Assembly (NCBI GenBank): GCA_017475235.1
Contig: JAFVGA010000020.1
Location: 1-64,000, forward strand
DNA from: Eubacterium sp.
GTDB lineage: Bacteria > Bacillota > Clostridia > Lachnospirales > Lachnospiraceae
Direction: 5' to 3'
Length of the DNA stretch: 64,000 nucleotides
Translations under genes and position numbers: made by a program
The notes under the pieces: model-generated
The model's input: the letters and a program-made list of their open reading frames with translations, nothing else
Told to the model about the DNA's origin: nothing
Databases searched by the model: none
In this document: positions 42,353 to 51,984 of the stretch, piece after piece
Position numbering within the stretch: position 1 is the stretch's first letter
Layout of the letters: each line of letters begins with the position of its first letter

Positions 42353-44974
42353 TTATTCACTTCTTAAAGCAATAACTGGGTCTTGATGTGCTGCCTTTTT
42401 AGCAGGAATCAATCCGCCAAGTAAAGTCAACACAATACTGATTCCAATAAGTATCAATGCCGAGCTAATTGGCAAAAATGCCGTCATATCTGTTCCTTCT
42501 CCTAAGTGCTTAATCAAAATGTTGGCCGGTATCAACAAAATGTATGTAATAACAATTCCAATAATACCTGCTAAAGCGCCCACAATAAAGGTCTCTGCAT
42601 TAAATACATTTGAGATATTTCTCTTTGAAGCACCAATAGCACGAAGCACACCAATCTCCTTCTTTCGCTCAAGCACACTTATATAAGTAATAACTCCTAT
42701 CATAATAGAAGAAACAACTAACGAGATGCCAACAAAAGCAATCAATATATAGCTGAGTGAGTTAACAATATCAGTAACTGAACTCATAAGCGTTCCAACT
42801 ATATCAGTGTAGGCAATAGTCTTGTTCTTCTGACCACTAGCCTTCATCTTCCTATTATAATCTTTAATCAATTTGCTCAATTTGTCTTTACTCTCAAAGC
42901 TCTTTGGATAAAGTTGAATCTCAAAAGGTTCGCTCTTGTCAGCGTAACCTAGAGTCTTCATATTTTGCTCATATGTCGTAATCTCCTTCGACATAAGCGA
43001 ACTCATCAAATCTTCTAGCTCTTTCTTTCCAGATTTCATCTTAAACGCGCTCGCCAAAGCACTTGGATCAAACTTGAACACATCTTTAAGACTATTTGAG
43101 AATCCAGCCATAGAGGCAGCCATCGAATTTTGGATAGCCTTTGTATCAACCATGCTACTTACAATCTTATTAATCTTCTTTGAAGCCTCATTAGATGATA
43201 GATACTTTCTAAAGCCTTTCATCACGCTGTTCATTGTGGCTAGTTTATGTTTCTTAGCATATTGGTTGTAGCCATTCATAAGTTTAGTTACCAACTTATT
43301 AAAGTCCATACTTGATGGGTCAATCTTCGGCATATACTCTTGCATAGCCTCAGCCAAAAGAGCCTGCGCTTCCTGAGAGCCTAGATACTCATTTAAATAC
43401 GTACTAATCTTTGTAACATCCTTGTATCCCTTCTTATTAATATAAGATTGGAAACCAGACATCACCTTCGTCAAAATCTTTATCATAGCCTGGCCATCTA
43501 TGCTGGCTCCAGACTTCTTAATGATGCTAGCCATCTCGCTTTGAATAATCTTTGCAGCTTCAGGTGAACTCATATATTTTTCAAAGCCACTTGATAGATC
43601 GTCAAAGGTATCCTTGTTATGCTTTTTCGCATAAGACTGATAACCCCTCATCAAATCAGCAAACAGCTTCTCAAGTTCCTTCTGACTAGTATTCTTTCCA
43701 GCATTTTTAAATATATCTCCTACAGAATTTGCATCGAATCCCATAGAGTCGAAATCGAGTGAATTCATGTCAAATGCGAAAATCTTTTTCATCGCATCCG
43801 AATTAACAGAAAATAGTTTTGTGAAATCAATGCCGCCCTTTTTGCCGACGTCGTCAAACTTCTTTCCAGTGAAAACATTTGTATTTTTGCGTTTTAACTG
43901 ATCTTTTACCACTCCACTTTTTGTTGCTCTATCAATTACTCCATCAACAAGATTTGATGTGTAGTAGATTCCTGGCATAAGCATTTTGGCGGAGGCATCT
44001 TTCCTGGCAGAAACCACTCCCACTATTCTGATAGGACGACTCTTTGCAACTAGTTTCTTCATATATTTATCGTTGTCCTTCTTAGATGCCCATACTTTAT
44101 ACTTTTTGTCATATTTATAACACTTGTAAGAATCGACCAACTTAAACTTCATTCCGATGAAGTCCTTAAAATTGAACTCATGCTTCTTTTTACTTATCTT
44201 TATCTTCTTGCCGCTAGAGTAAGCCTTAACAGCCCTCTCTAGTTCCTTAGAATCCTTAATTCCCATACTATAAAGAACGCGGTCCGAAATATTATTGTTC
44301 TCAGACAAAACTAAAACTAATTCGTTCTCATTTTTTGGCCAGTGGCCTGCTCTTATTGCGTATTGAGTTTTATAAAGATCCTCTTCGTCTGGAAGTTTGA
44401 AGAAGTTGTCAAACGTCATACCCATATTGGCAGCCATAGCAGAATAAGATTGTGTCACTCCCATAGATTCGTATGCTCTCTCAGGATTCACCTGTCTCAC
44501 TTTGCCATTATTAAACTCCTTAAAAATAAGAGGAACTACATTGTACGAATACTCAATAGCTTTTGCGTCCTGTTCAAAGACCTTTCTGTTCGACTCTATA
44601 TGACCCTTGAAAGATTTAAGGTCGTTTGTCTTAATGTTTGAAAAAGTATTTGTAATAGTTCTAAGTTCGCGCACTTCTTTGTCGCCCTTTTTGCGCTTGC
44701 CCATTGTGTCTTGAGTCTCTTTTAACATAGCAGTAAAGTCCATGTTTGTTTTCATTATCTGAATAGGATACTCCGACAAGGTATCCTCCTCTAGCTTATC
44801 AATATATTCATTAACACCATTCGATAACGACAAAATTAGAGCGATTCCAATAATACCAATGGAACCGGCAAAGGATACCAATATAGTTCTAGCCTTCTTC
44901 GTCAAAAGGTTAGAAAAACTTAATCCCAAAGCAGTCGCAAAACTCATGGACGCTTTTTTCTTTCTTCTACTCAT
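42353..44974 (-). CDS. MacB/FtsX-type ABC permease with tandem helical repeats
   Basis: The 873 residues have one N-terminal helix (about 31-50), a huge external domain, and a C-terminal three-helix FtsX core (about 738-860, containing LERKKEIGVLRAIGASKRNI). At least three repeats of about 62 residues lie in the external part (about 437-488, 500-548, 561-609). All carry the pattern L-x-x-x-M-x-G-[YF]-x-x-Y ... [YF]-[LM]-[GS]-S-x-E-A. With only four helices it works as a mechanotransmission dimer by family, moving or pulling external substrates. It overlaps the ATPase gene by 8 bp. Confidence 0.88.
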   Translation of the reverse strand: MSRRKKKASMSFATALGLSFSNLLTKKARTILVSFAGSIGIIGIALILSLSNGVNEYIDKLEEDTLSEYPIQIMKTNMDFTAMLKETQDTMGKRKKGDKEVRELRTITNTFSNIKTNDLKSFKGHIESNRKVFEQDAKAIEYSYNVVPLIFKEFNNGKVRQVNPERAYESMGVTQSYSAMAANMGMTFDNFFKLPDEEDLYKTQYAIRAGHWPKNENELVLVLSENNNISDRVLYSMGIKDSKELERAVKAYSSGKKIKISKKKHEFNFKDFIGMKFKLVDSYKCYKYDKKYKVWASKKDNDKYMKKLVAKSRPIRIVGVVSARKDASAKMLMPGIYYTSNLVDGVIDRATKSGVVKDQLKRKNTNVFTGKKFDDVGKKGGIDFTKLFSVNSDAMKKIFAFDMNSLDFDSMGFDANSVGDIFKNAGKNTSQKELEKLFADLMRGYQSYAKKHNKDTFDDLSSGFEKYMSSPEAAKIIQSEMASIIKKSGASIDGQAMIKILTKVMSGFQSYINKKGYKDVTKISTYLNEYLGSQEAQALLAEAMQEYMPKIDPSSMDFNKLVTKLMNGYNQYAKKHKLATMNSVMKGFRKYLSSNEASKKINKIVSSMVDTKAIQNSMAASMAGFSNSLKDVFKFDPSALASAFKMKSGKKELEDLMSSLMSKEITTYEQNMKTLGYADKSEPFEIQLYPKSFESKDKLSKLIKDYNRKMKASGQKNKTIAYTDIVGTLMSSVTDIVNSLSYILIAFVGISLVVSSIMIGVITYISVLERKKEIGVLRAIGASKRNISNVFNAETFIVGALAGIIGIVITYILLIPANILIKHLGEGTDMTAFLPISSALILIGISIVLTLLGGLIPAKKAAHQDPVIALRSE

Positions 44975-45677
44975 TGGTATACCCCCTCATCTCTTCTTCT
45001 GTGGGTGCATCTGAATCCGAAACAATTCGGCCATCTTCTATATTTACAATTCTAGTTGCGTAAGTATTTGCAAGATTTGGGTTGTGTGTAACCATTACAA
45101 CTAGACGATCTTTCGCCACTTCTTTAAGCAAGTCCATAACTTGAACACTAGTAGTAGAATCTAGCGCACCAGTTGGTTCATCAGCTAACAAAATATCAGG
45201 ATTGTTAACTAGGGCACGTGCAATAGCCACACGTTGCATCTGTCCACCAGATAGCTGATTAGGTTTTTTCTTTGCATGTTCTCTCAGCCCAACTTGCTTT
45301 AGCACCTTGAGCGCTCTCTTCTTTCTCTCCCACTTGCTGACACCAGAAATAGTCAGAGCAAGTTCTACGTTTGCTAGAACTGTCTGGTGAGAAATTAAGT
45401 TATAACTTTGGAAAACAAAACCGATAGTGTGATTTCTATAAGTATCCCAATCCCTATCTTTGTAGTTCTTTGTGGATGTACCGTTAATAATCAAATCGCC
45501 ACTATCATATCTGTCTAGTCCACCAATAATATTCAGCATAGTAGTTTTTCCAGATCCACTAGGTCCTAGAATAGCTACAAACTCGTTGTCGCGGAAATCC
45601 AAGTCCACTCCATCCAAAGCCTTCTGAACAAAATTGCCAGTCTTATATTCTTTTCTAATTCCTTTTAATTCAAGCAT
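44967..45677 (-). CDS. MacB/LolD-type ABC transporter ATPase
   Basis: The 236 residues have Walker [10 protein letters not shown], signature LSGGQMQR, Walker [14 protein letters not shown] and switch VMVTHNP. The ATG at 45677 is preferred; four codons upstream a TTG is also open but lies inside the GGGGG ribosome site. It overlaps the nucleotidyltransferase stop by 8 bp and the permease start by 8 bp. It is the partner of the FtsX-type permease. Confidence 0.94.
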   Translation of the reverse strand: MLELKGIRKEYKTGNFVQKALDGVDLDFRDNEFVAILGPSGSGKTTMLNIIGGLDRYDSGDLIINGTSTKNYKDRDWDTYRNHTIGFVFQSYNLISHQTVLANVELALTISGVSKWERKKRALKVLKQVGLREHAKKKPNQLSGGQMQRVAIARALVNNPDILLADEPTGALDSTTSVQVMDLLKEVAKDRLVVMVTHNPNLANTYATRIVNIEDGRIVSDSDAPTEEEMRGYTNE

Positions 45678-46881
45678 CTTTTCCCCCAACTTGATCCATT
45701 TCCTTCTTAACGTTTTTCCTTCCCCTAAAAGCTAAAACTGTAAGTCTATAAATAGTAAAAAATGGTTTAACAATCTTGTGCTTGTACACAAATGGATGAT
45801 AGATGCGATACCACTTCTCATCCGGGAAGAGTCGGCTCTTTAAGTATTTCCCTTTGGACACTTCGCCCTCTGCATCTAGTTCATACACTTGGTTTTTCCA
45901 CCTAGTCTCAAGGTTGCCGAAATTATCAGCACCAATCATACTATCGAAAAGATTCCACTCCGACTTTTCTAAAGACTCCTCAGAAACTTCAGAGTCTAAA
46001 TCAAACATTTTCAATGCTACACTTCTAACATCTCTCTCAAAAGTTCCTATTCCATTTTCATCACATATCTTTTCTATATATTTTAAATTCAAATCTGGAT
46101 GTGAATTTAAATAAACACACACATCCATCAAGAAGCGGATTCCAATTCCATTTCGTGTAAAGTGCTTGTGCGCATGCACAAACAAATATATGTAGAATTC
46201 TTCGTCGGTGAAGTGATAACCGCAGTTATTATTTTCATCCTTAACCAACGAGTCTGGAACGTTCGCATAGTACTTTGCAAACTCCGGACTGTAAGATTCT
46301 TCAATCAAATATTTGTGGAGTTCAAAGTAGAGAAATGGGTCTTTCACATATTCGTCTGCATTGTCGCCCTTTGTCAAATCACCAGTTTCATCATCTCTGT
46401 CCTTAGAATAATGATGCATCCAAACACGGTACCCCCTGGATTTCATAAACGCATCCATCTCATCTCTCTTTGTGCGGTCATACAATATGTCGACATCATT
46501 CATCTCGCGGACATCAGGCGATGGATAAAAATGCTTAAGAATCGCACCCTTTAAAGGCATAAACCAAATCCCATTCTCATCCATATATTTTAAAATTGCA
46601 TTTGTCTCTTTATCAAAAAGAAGATTTCGTCTGTACGAATTCAGACGCAACTTCTTCCACTCAAAGTAAAACGAGTCCTCGTCAAAGAGCTTGTCCTCTT
46701 CCACAGCATTCTCAATCGCCATAAATGTAATGCTAGCTGTTTTTGTATTTTTAACATAATCAAAGACCGCTTTCATCTCTTCTTCAGGGTAAGGAATACT
46801 CTCTAACTTCTTCCCCGCCAAAGCAAGCGCAGCTAACTTTATAGCAATATTTGAAGTTTTGTTCGTTTTACTTATTATCAT
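45670..46881 (-). CDS. PF14907-type nucleotidyltransferase-like protein (second copy)
   Basis: The 403 residues carry the same signature as the protein at 8991: MPLKGAILKHFYP (K111) then REMNDVDILYD with Asp129 and Asp131. Otherwise similarity to that paralogue is low, and its N-terminal 90 residues are different. It overlaps the membrane protein gene upstream by one base and the ABC ATPase downstream by 8. The substrate is unknown. Its place in this operon suggests a role in modifying whatever the membrane proteins or ABC pair handle, which is inference only. Confidence 0.75.
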   Translation of the reverse strand: MIISKTNKTSNIAIKLAALALAGKKLESIPYPEEEMKAVFDYVKNTKTASITFMAIENAVEEDKLFDEDSFYFEWKKLRLNSYRRNLLFDKETNAILKYMDENGIWFMPLKGAILKHFYPSPDVREMNDVDILYDRTKRDEMDAFMKSRGYRVWMHHYSKDRDDETGDLTKGDNADEYVKDPFLYFELHKYLIEESYSPEFAKYYANVPDSLVKDENNNCGYHFTDEEFYIYLFVHAHKHFTRNGIGIRFLMDVCVYLNSHPDLNLKYIEKICDENGIGTFERDVRSVALKMFDLDSEVSEESLEKSEWNLFDSMIGADNFGNLETRWKNQVYELDAEGEVSKGKYLKSRLFPDEKWYRIYHPFVYKHKIVKPFFTIYRLTVLAFRGRKNVKKEMDQVGGKDA

Positions 46882-47702
46882 TAAAGTTTATATTTTCCTT
46901 CTATAATATCTGAAATATCATTTAGGTCATCTTCGTCGTCTATGTCATCTGGCAAGTCGACTTCTTCCGGTTCTTCATCGTCCTCTTCTTCTCTAATATA
47001 GCCTTCGTATTTTTCTGGGTGTTTGATTCGATCAGGCAAATAGATTATTTCAAAGAAGCATAGGAATATGAACGGCATCGCTTGTCCAATTCCAACACCC
47101 ACTGAAACTAGTCTGCCAAGCCACTGTTTATCTGATCCCACCAATGTATAGTAGGCATCATCTCTCATGATTCCTCCCGCCAAAAACGCTAGCACCATAC
47201 CTGCTACTAACAAAACATTCATTATCATATTCACAACGCTGTATGCGTCTTCTTTGGCGAAGAGGCATTTGTAGATTGCGTATATTATGAGCAATATAAA
47301 TGCAATCATCATGTAATATGACGAGTTCGCCTTCCTCGTGAAATAGTCTCTCGAGAAAACGAAAGTAGCAACATACATCCCAAGTAAGTAGATGAACGAT
47401 ACTATTCCCATAAACACATATCCACCTGAGATTAATCTCTGGTACTCGGAAGATCTGGCTGCGTCAAAGAAATATTTAATAGCCAGTACCGTTAGTGCCA
47501 CACATGTGATTTGGAAAGCGTGCGCCATCAAACTGGCAGCAGTCACATTTCTTATTCCGATAATGTACAAAAGTTTGTAAACGGCATTCCCTGTATATGC
47601 TGTGTAGATGCTGTAGTTCCAAAATAGAACGTAAAGCGCCGAACAAAGCATAGTCAAGAATCCGAGCGTCATTACTGTCATTTGTCTAACATTTCGTTTC
47701 AT
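46881..47702 (-). CDS. Polytopic membrane protein with acidic tail, paralogue of the next gene upstream
   Basis: The 273 residues have about seven helices, then a C-terminal tail made mostly of Asp and Glu (about 235-270). No family was recognised. It shares with the 237-residue protein encoded just upstream the segment order Y-x-IYK-x-x-FA, LA-x-L-x-GGI, a glycine-rich G-x-x-Q-x-MP-x-IFL and FE-x-x-Y-x-P, so the two are diverged duplicates. It overlaps both neighbours (1 and 4 bp). Confidence 0.68.
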   Translation of the reverse strand: MKRNVRQMTVMTLGFLTMLCSALYVLFWNYSIYTAYTGNAVYKLLYIIGIRNVTAASLMAHAFQITCVALTVLAIKYFFDAARSSEYQRLISGGYVFMGIVSFIYLLGMYVATFVFSRDYFTRKANSSYYMMIAFILLIIYAIYKCLFAKEDAYSVVNMIMNVLLVAGMVLAFLAGGIMRDDAYYTLVGSDKQWLGRLVSVGVGIGQAMPFIFLCFFEIIYLPDRIKHPEKYEGYIREEEDDEEPEEVDLPDDIDDEDDLNDISDIIEGKYKL

Positions 47703-48412
47703 TGTTTTCCCTCTTTTCGTTTTATCTTTCTTCTGTGTGTCTTTCTCGTGAGCAATACTGGTCTATATACAAATTCAAAGTATGCTAAAAATATTAGTGG
47801 CATAGTTTGGGCTGCGCCAAAGACCACGGTCTGCAAAGGTCTTGCACCTGGAATCAATATTCCACCGCCAAGATACGCAAGTATGATTGCCACTATGTAT
47901 GCAAAACTCATTGGGTCAAACTTTCTAGGAACTATTGCAAAGAAGTTTTTGTAAATAACATATACAAGTAAAACTATATATGATGCACAAAGGAAATACG
48001 CTGATAATGTTTCTCCTTTAATCGCAACTGGGTTCTTTTGATTTGTAGGGTAATAGTTTATTCCTACCAAAAGGTAAATAACAGCTGCTATATAAACACC
48101 CATCACCATTTTGTAACCCATCTTGATTCTCTTCTTCCACTTTCTACCTCTTGCTGTGTCTATAAAGAATACAATTCCAACTACATACACAACAACAAAA
48201 GCAAGCAAGAATGCTAGGATTATATAACCAAGGCCATAGCCGAGGCCGGGAATAATGTCTCTAAAAAATCTAGCATTAACCCTATTCATATAGTTTGACA
48301 ATATATAGTGTTTCCACAAAGGCATGTACGATGCTATCTGAAGAATAGATAGCACTCCAAGTACTCTCAAAATCACCTTTTTTGTTTTTCTAACTTTTTT
48401 ATTTTCAGACAT
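47699..48412 (-). CDS. Polytopic membrane protein, paralogue of 46881-47702
   Basis: The 237 residues have about six or seven helices and a basic N- and C-terminus (KTHRRKIKRKEGK at the end, opposite in charge to its paralogue's acidic tail). A complementary-charge heterodimer is thus conceivable. No family was recognised. It starts 3 bp after the NSS symporter gene and overlaps its paralogue by 4 bp. Confidence 0.66.
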   Translation of the reverse strand: MSENKKVRKTKKVILRVLGVLSILQIASYMPLWKHYILSNYMNRVNARFFRDIIPGLGYGLGYIILAFLLAFVVVYVVGIVFFIDTARGRKWKKRIKMGYKMVMGVYIAAVIYLLVGINYYPTNQKNPVAIKGETLSAYFLCASYIVLLVYVIYKNFFAIVPRKFDPMSFAYIVAIILAYLGGGILIPGARPLQTVVFGAAQTMPLIFLAYFEFVYRPVLLTRKTHRRKIKRKEGKQ

Positions 48413-48415
48413 TAA

Positions 48416-49837
48416 TTATGCTCCAAAGTTGAATCCAAATGCTGTTAGAAGAAGGATTGCTAAAAGTATAGGAGCGATGTATTTAACCATCACTCTATAC
48501 ATATGTCTTCTTCCAAACTTCTCGCCATTCTTTGTCGCTTCGCCTTCTATCACTTTGCTCTTTATAATCCAGCCGACAAAGATACATGTTCCAATGGCAA
48601 CTACTGGCATCAAGATGCTGTTTGATACGTAATCGAAGATATCAAGCATCTGCGCACCTTCTGATCCATTTGGAAGTGTAAGATTTTTGAAGTTGAAAGG
48701 TGAACCTTCCACAAATCCTAAACAAACAACTACTCCTAGTACTAGAGCTATGGCAGTCTCAATTACTACCGCTTTCTTTCTACTCCATTTGAATTTATCC
48801 ATCAAACTAGAAACAACCGCTTCCAAAATGGAAATGGAACTAGTTAGTGCCGCGAACAATACTGTTATAAAGAATATTGCTCCCACTATCAAACCAGGTG
48901 TTCCCATTTCACTAAACACCTCTGGAAGTGCGTTAAACATAAGACTTGGTCCAGCAGTTGCCTGCATTTTTTCTGGTCCCATAAAAGCAACCACTGCAGG
49001 GATAATCATTGCACCTGCTAGGAAAGCAACTAATGTATCAAAAATTTCAATTTTATTAACTGCACTTACCAAGTTTTCTTTATCTTTCAAATATGAACCA
49101 TAGGCAATCATAATACCCATAGCCACACTAATACTGTAGAACAATTGTCCCATAGCATCAGCTACCACACCCATAAACTTTGTGACTGTAAGTCCGTTAA
49201 AGTTAGGGATTAAGTATGTCTTAATTCCGTCTATACCAGTTCCCTCATCACCTTTGATAAATAGAGCAAAGATTGCAATGCCAATAATCAAAATTAAAAG
49301 GATTGGCATCAAAACTTTTGACAATCTCTCTATACCGGCATTAACTCCTTTGTATATGACAAAGGATGTTGCCAAAATGAAGATAACTGTAAATACGATG
49401 GGCCACCAAGGGTGTCCCACAAAACTACCAAAGAAGTTTTCAAATCCCTTGATGCCGGAAACCTTTGTGATTCCGCCTGATACGTATGATGTAGTGTACT
49501 TAAGTACCCATCCACCAATAGCACAGTAATATGGCATAATGATAAATGGAACTATACAAGCCAAAATACCAAGCGCTTTCCATACCTTGCCTGGCTTAGC
49601 TTTGTTGTACGCCGTCAAAGGACTCTGCTTTGTCATACGTCCTATTGAAACTTCCGAAATAAGAAGTGTATAACCAAATGTCACTGCTAATATCAAATAT
49701 ACGATTAGGAATAATCCACCACCGTCTTTGGCGGCGAGATATGGAAATCTCCAAATGTTACCTAATCCGACAGCTGAACCTGCAGCCGCCAAAATAAAAC
49801 CTACTGATCCTGAAAATGAATGTCTTTTTTGTGTCAT
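48416..49837 (-). CDS. Neurotransmitter:sodium symporter (NSS) family amino acid transporter
   Basis: The 473-residue LeuT-fold Na+ symporter begins with the strongly conserved SGSVGFILAAAGSAVGLGNIWRFPYLAAKDGGG. It has about 12 helices and the family's central AMGQLFYSISVAMGIMIAYGSYL. It takes up amino acids. It is the first of six coupled genes. The ribosome site is AGAGG. An extended -10 (TGT-TATAAT) lies at 49897-49905. Confidence 0.93.
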   Translation of the reverse strand: MTQKRHSFSGSVGFILAAAGSAVGLGNIWRFPYLAAKDGGGLFLIVYLILAVTFGYTLLISEVSIGRMTKQSPLTAYNKAKPGKVWKALGILACIVPFIIMPYYCAIGGWVLKYTTSYVSGGITKVSGIKGFENFFGSFVGHPWWPIVFTVIFILATSFVIYKGVNAGIERLSKVLMPILLILIIGIAIFALFIKGDEGTGIDGIKTYLIPNFNGLTVTKFMGVVADAMGQLFYSISVAMGIMIAYGSYLKDKENLVSAVNKIEIFDTLVAFLAGAMIIPAVVAFMGPEKMQATAGPSLMFNALPEVFSEMGTPGLIVGAIFFITVLFAALTSSISILEAVVSSLMDKFKWSRKKAVVIETAIALVLGVVVCLGFVEGSPFNFKNLTLPNGSEGAQMLDIFDYVSNSILMPVVAIGTCIFVGWIIKSKVIEGEATKNGEKFGRRHMYRVMVKYIAPILLAILLLTAFGFNFGA

Positions 49838-49896
49838 TTTTCTAGCCTCTTTTCTGTAAATCTATTTAATCCCTTTTCTACTCATAGTCGTTTTTT

Positions 49897-49905
49897 ATTA
49901 TAACA
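49897..49905 (-). promoter_or_regulatory. Extended -10 promoter for the NSS six-gene operon
   Basis: TGT-TATAAT on the minus strand without a good -35; leader about 50 nt. Confidence 0.5.
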
Positions 49906-49934
49906 CAAAACCCCTATTAAATGCCCTTTGCAGT

Positions 49935-49975
49935 AAAAAAAGTGGTTGTCACGAAATTACGTGGCAGCCACTTTT
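49935..49975 (-). terminator. Intrinsic terminator after the FMN-binding protein gene
   Basis: A 16-bp stem with two G-U or equivalent pairs (49938-49953 with 49960-49975) and a 6-nt loop, between A and T runs. Confidence 0.75.
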
Positions 49976-49995
49976 GTTTTGTGTTTTTATTTAGT

Positions 49996-50469
49996 TTATT
50001 TTATGATGTCTACTACTTCTCCAATATACATATAGTGCCAGTCTTCATCGCCGTAGAACATGTCTTTAACATCTTGTGGCATATTTTCTGGCTCTATTAA
50101 CTGCTTGCTTAATTTCTTACATACAAGAGTCATCTCTGCTTCTTTGAATGTCATAGAGTTAGCTACTGCTTCTGGAGTTAGGCCTGAATCATTCATCTTG
50201 TCCATATCTCTACCAGATTTTGATCCCATAACACCTAAAACATCTTTGTATTCTTCTGGATAGAAGCTTACTGTGAAGTAATCATTATTATCCATAAACT
50301 CACGAGTGTATCTAGACTCTCTCACATATGTGGTAGCGATAGGCTTACCCCATAGTGTTCCAAGACTACCCCAGCTGATTGTCATTGTGTTAAAGCTATT
50401 CTCATCTCCTGCTGTTAGCAAAGCCCACTGTTTATCAAATTTTGAAAAAATGTCTAATTCTAAATTCAT
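49996..50469 (-). CDS. Flavin reductase-like FMN-binding split-barrel protein
   Basis: The 157 residues have the family pattern: FNTMTISWGSLGTLWGKPIATTYVRESRYT and YFTVSFYPEEYKDVLGVMGSKSGRDMDKM. It binds FMN and probably acts as a small reductase. The start at 50469 has AAAGGAG 7 nt upstream; an earlier in-frame Met translates the leader. It is a single gene with its own terminator. Partner and substrate are unknown. Confidence 0.85.
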   Translation of the reverse strand: MNLELDIFSKFDKQWALLTAGDENSFNTMTISWGSLGTLWGKPIATTYVRESRYTREFMDNNDYFTVSFYPEEYKDVLGVMGSKSGRDMDKMNDSGLTPEAVANSMTFKEAEMTLVCKKLSKQLIEPENMPQDVKDMFYGDEDWHYMYIGEVVDIIK

Positions 50470-50523
50470 AATGTACTCCTTTTTTATTTTCATATATTAC
50501 TAGTATAATACATTAAACCTTTC

Positions 50524-51456
50524 CTACAAATCAAAAATACTCATCTGTCCATCTTTCCAAGACTTCTGGTTAGCCTCGTGCACCACATCATCCTCATTTA
50601 ACTCCCCTATCAAAAGCGGCGACATAGGATCATGATGCTTCATATTGTAAACCACAGTCTCCCTGTCATAATTAGCATAACAATATTTGCATCCGTGGCC
50701 ACAAGTGTTGTATGCGCCTATATCAGCACCCAGCAAACACTGGCACTGGGCCCTGGCATTCTGTGGCTTAGGTACCTTAAGATGCGTGCCAATAGCATCC
50801 TCCAAAACACCCTGCGATAAACATCCGCTAGCGTCTACATTATCTCTGACTAGTTCTTCCCTCTCGCAACAAAGGTGAATCTGCATGTTATTCTCACGAG
50901 CAATCTTGGAAAAAGCATCTATTAACATTTCCTGGTCGCTAAAACTAACACTCTTAACACCCGGGAAGTTTTTCTTCGTCTTCTCATATAAATCAATAAA
51001 ACTAACCACCACTTGATTAGTAGAGCCTTTCAGTTTCTCAGACATCTCCCTAAATGCATTTATATGAAAGTCCACATCGTACTTCTCATCTATAAAAATA
51101 GGATCATAGCGCCAACTCATCTTCGCCGGTCCCACCGTCCTCGACAAAGAAATAAAAGAATCCATCACTGCATCTTTGTCTGGGACGAATGGCTCAATGT
51201 CCTTTCCATATGGAGTGATTGTGACAAACCAAAACATATCAAAGTCTTTTAGTTCATCTAGTCTATCTAACATAGGCGCAGGATTCTTTGTACAGAAAAC
51301 TATGGCATCAATAACATCAGGTGACAAAATGTACTTTGTCACCTGTGTTGGGTTATAAGGATTTCTCACTATAACATATCCGTCTTTAATTCTTTGGTAA
51401 AACCAGTTACTGTAGTAAGCTGGTATGTCTGTACGACTTCCTGTGTTTAAAATCAT
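50524..51456 (-). CDS. DUF1848 family protein
   Basis: The 310 residues start with the family motif NTGSRTDIPAYYSNWFYQRI. They contain FCTKNPAPM and end with a Cys cluster (C-x-C, then C-x3-C-x2-C in NTCGHGCKYCYAN) that may hold an Fe-S centre, as in distant radical-SAM relatives. Function is unknown in the literature I know. It starts directly after the macrodomain gene, without a gap, so the two are translated from one mRNA. A link to ADP-ribose chemistry is inferred from that pairing. Confidence 0.85.
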   Translation of the reverse strand: MILNTGSRTDIPAYYSNWFYQRIKDGYVIVRNPYNPTQVTKYILSPDVIDAIVFCTKNPAPMLDRLDELKDFDMFWFVTITPYGKDIEPFVPDKDAVMDSFISLSRTVGPAKMSWRYDPIFIDEKYDVDFHINAFREMSEKLKGSTNQVVVSFIDLYEKTKKNFPGVKSVSFSDQEMLIDAFSKIARENNMQIHLCCEREELVRDNVDASGCLSQGVLEDAIGTHLKVPKPQNARAQCQCLLGADIGAYNTCGHGCKYCYANYDRETVVYNMKHHDPMSPLLIGELNEDDVVHEANQKSWKDGQMSIFDL

Positions 51457-51978
51457 CTATTTCTGTCCTGTCATTATCTTTACTTCATCTACATACACAT
51501 CATATGTATCCTTATCAAATAGCACCCAGCCAACTTCGTCAAAACACTCTTTGTTTTCCTGCCAAAACTTTCTAAAAGTATTTAGCGCTATCTTGGCGGC
51601 TTCTCTAACAGGATATCCATACGCGCCTGTAGATATAGAAGGAAATACAATAGTTCTGATTCCTTTTCTCTTGGCGAGCTCCAAGCACTCTGTATAGCAT
51701 GAAGCTAATGTCTCGGCTTCGCCAAAGTCGCCTCCGCTCCAAATAGGTCCAACTGTGTGGATCACATATTTGCATGGGAGGTTATAAGCGCTAGTAATTT
51801 TAGCCTGGCCAGGTTCACAACCACCTAGTCCCTCGCACTCTTCTAGAAGTGCTGGGCCAGCTGCGCGGTGAATGGCACCATCCACTCCACCGCCACCTAG
51901 CAGTGTAGTGTTAGCTGCGTTTACTATCGCTTCGAAATCTTTTAATTTAGTTATATCACCTAATAATATTTGTAACAT
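51457..51978 (-). CDS. Macrodomain ADP-ribose-binding protein
   Basis: The 173 residues have the MacroD-type signatures DITKL, IVNAANTTLLGGGGVDGAIHRAAG, and FPSISTGAYGYP. It is expected to hydrolyse O-acetyl-ADP-ribose or ADP-ribosyl esters. The ATG lies 6 nt after TATAAT (51990-51985) with no Shine-Dalgarno, so the transcript is probably leaderless. The DUF1848 gene follows without a gap. Confidence 0.93.
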   Translation of the reverse strand: MLQILLGDITKLKDFEAIVNAANTTLLGGGGVDGAIHRAAGPALLEECEGLGGCEPGQAKITSAYNLPCKYVIHTVGPIWSGGDFGEAETLASCYTECLELAKRKGIRTIVFPSISTGAYGYPVREAAKIALNTFRKFWQENKECFDEVGWVLFDKDTYDVYVDEVKIMTGQK

Positions 51979-51984
51979 ATGAAT

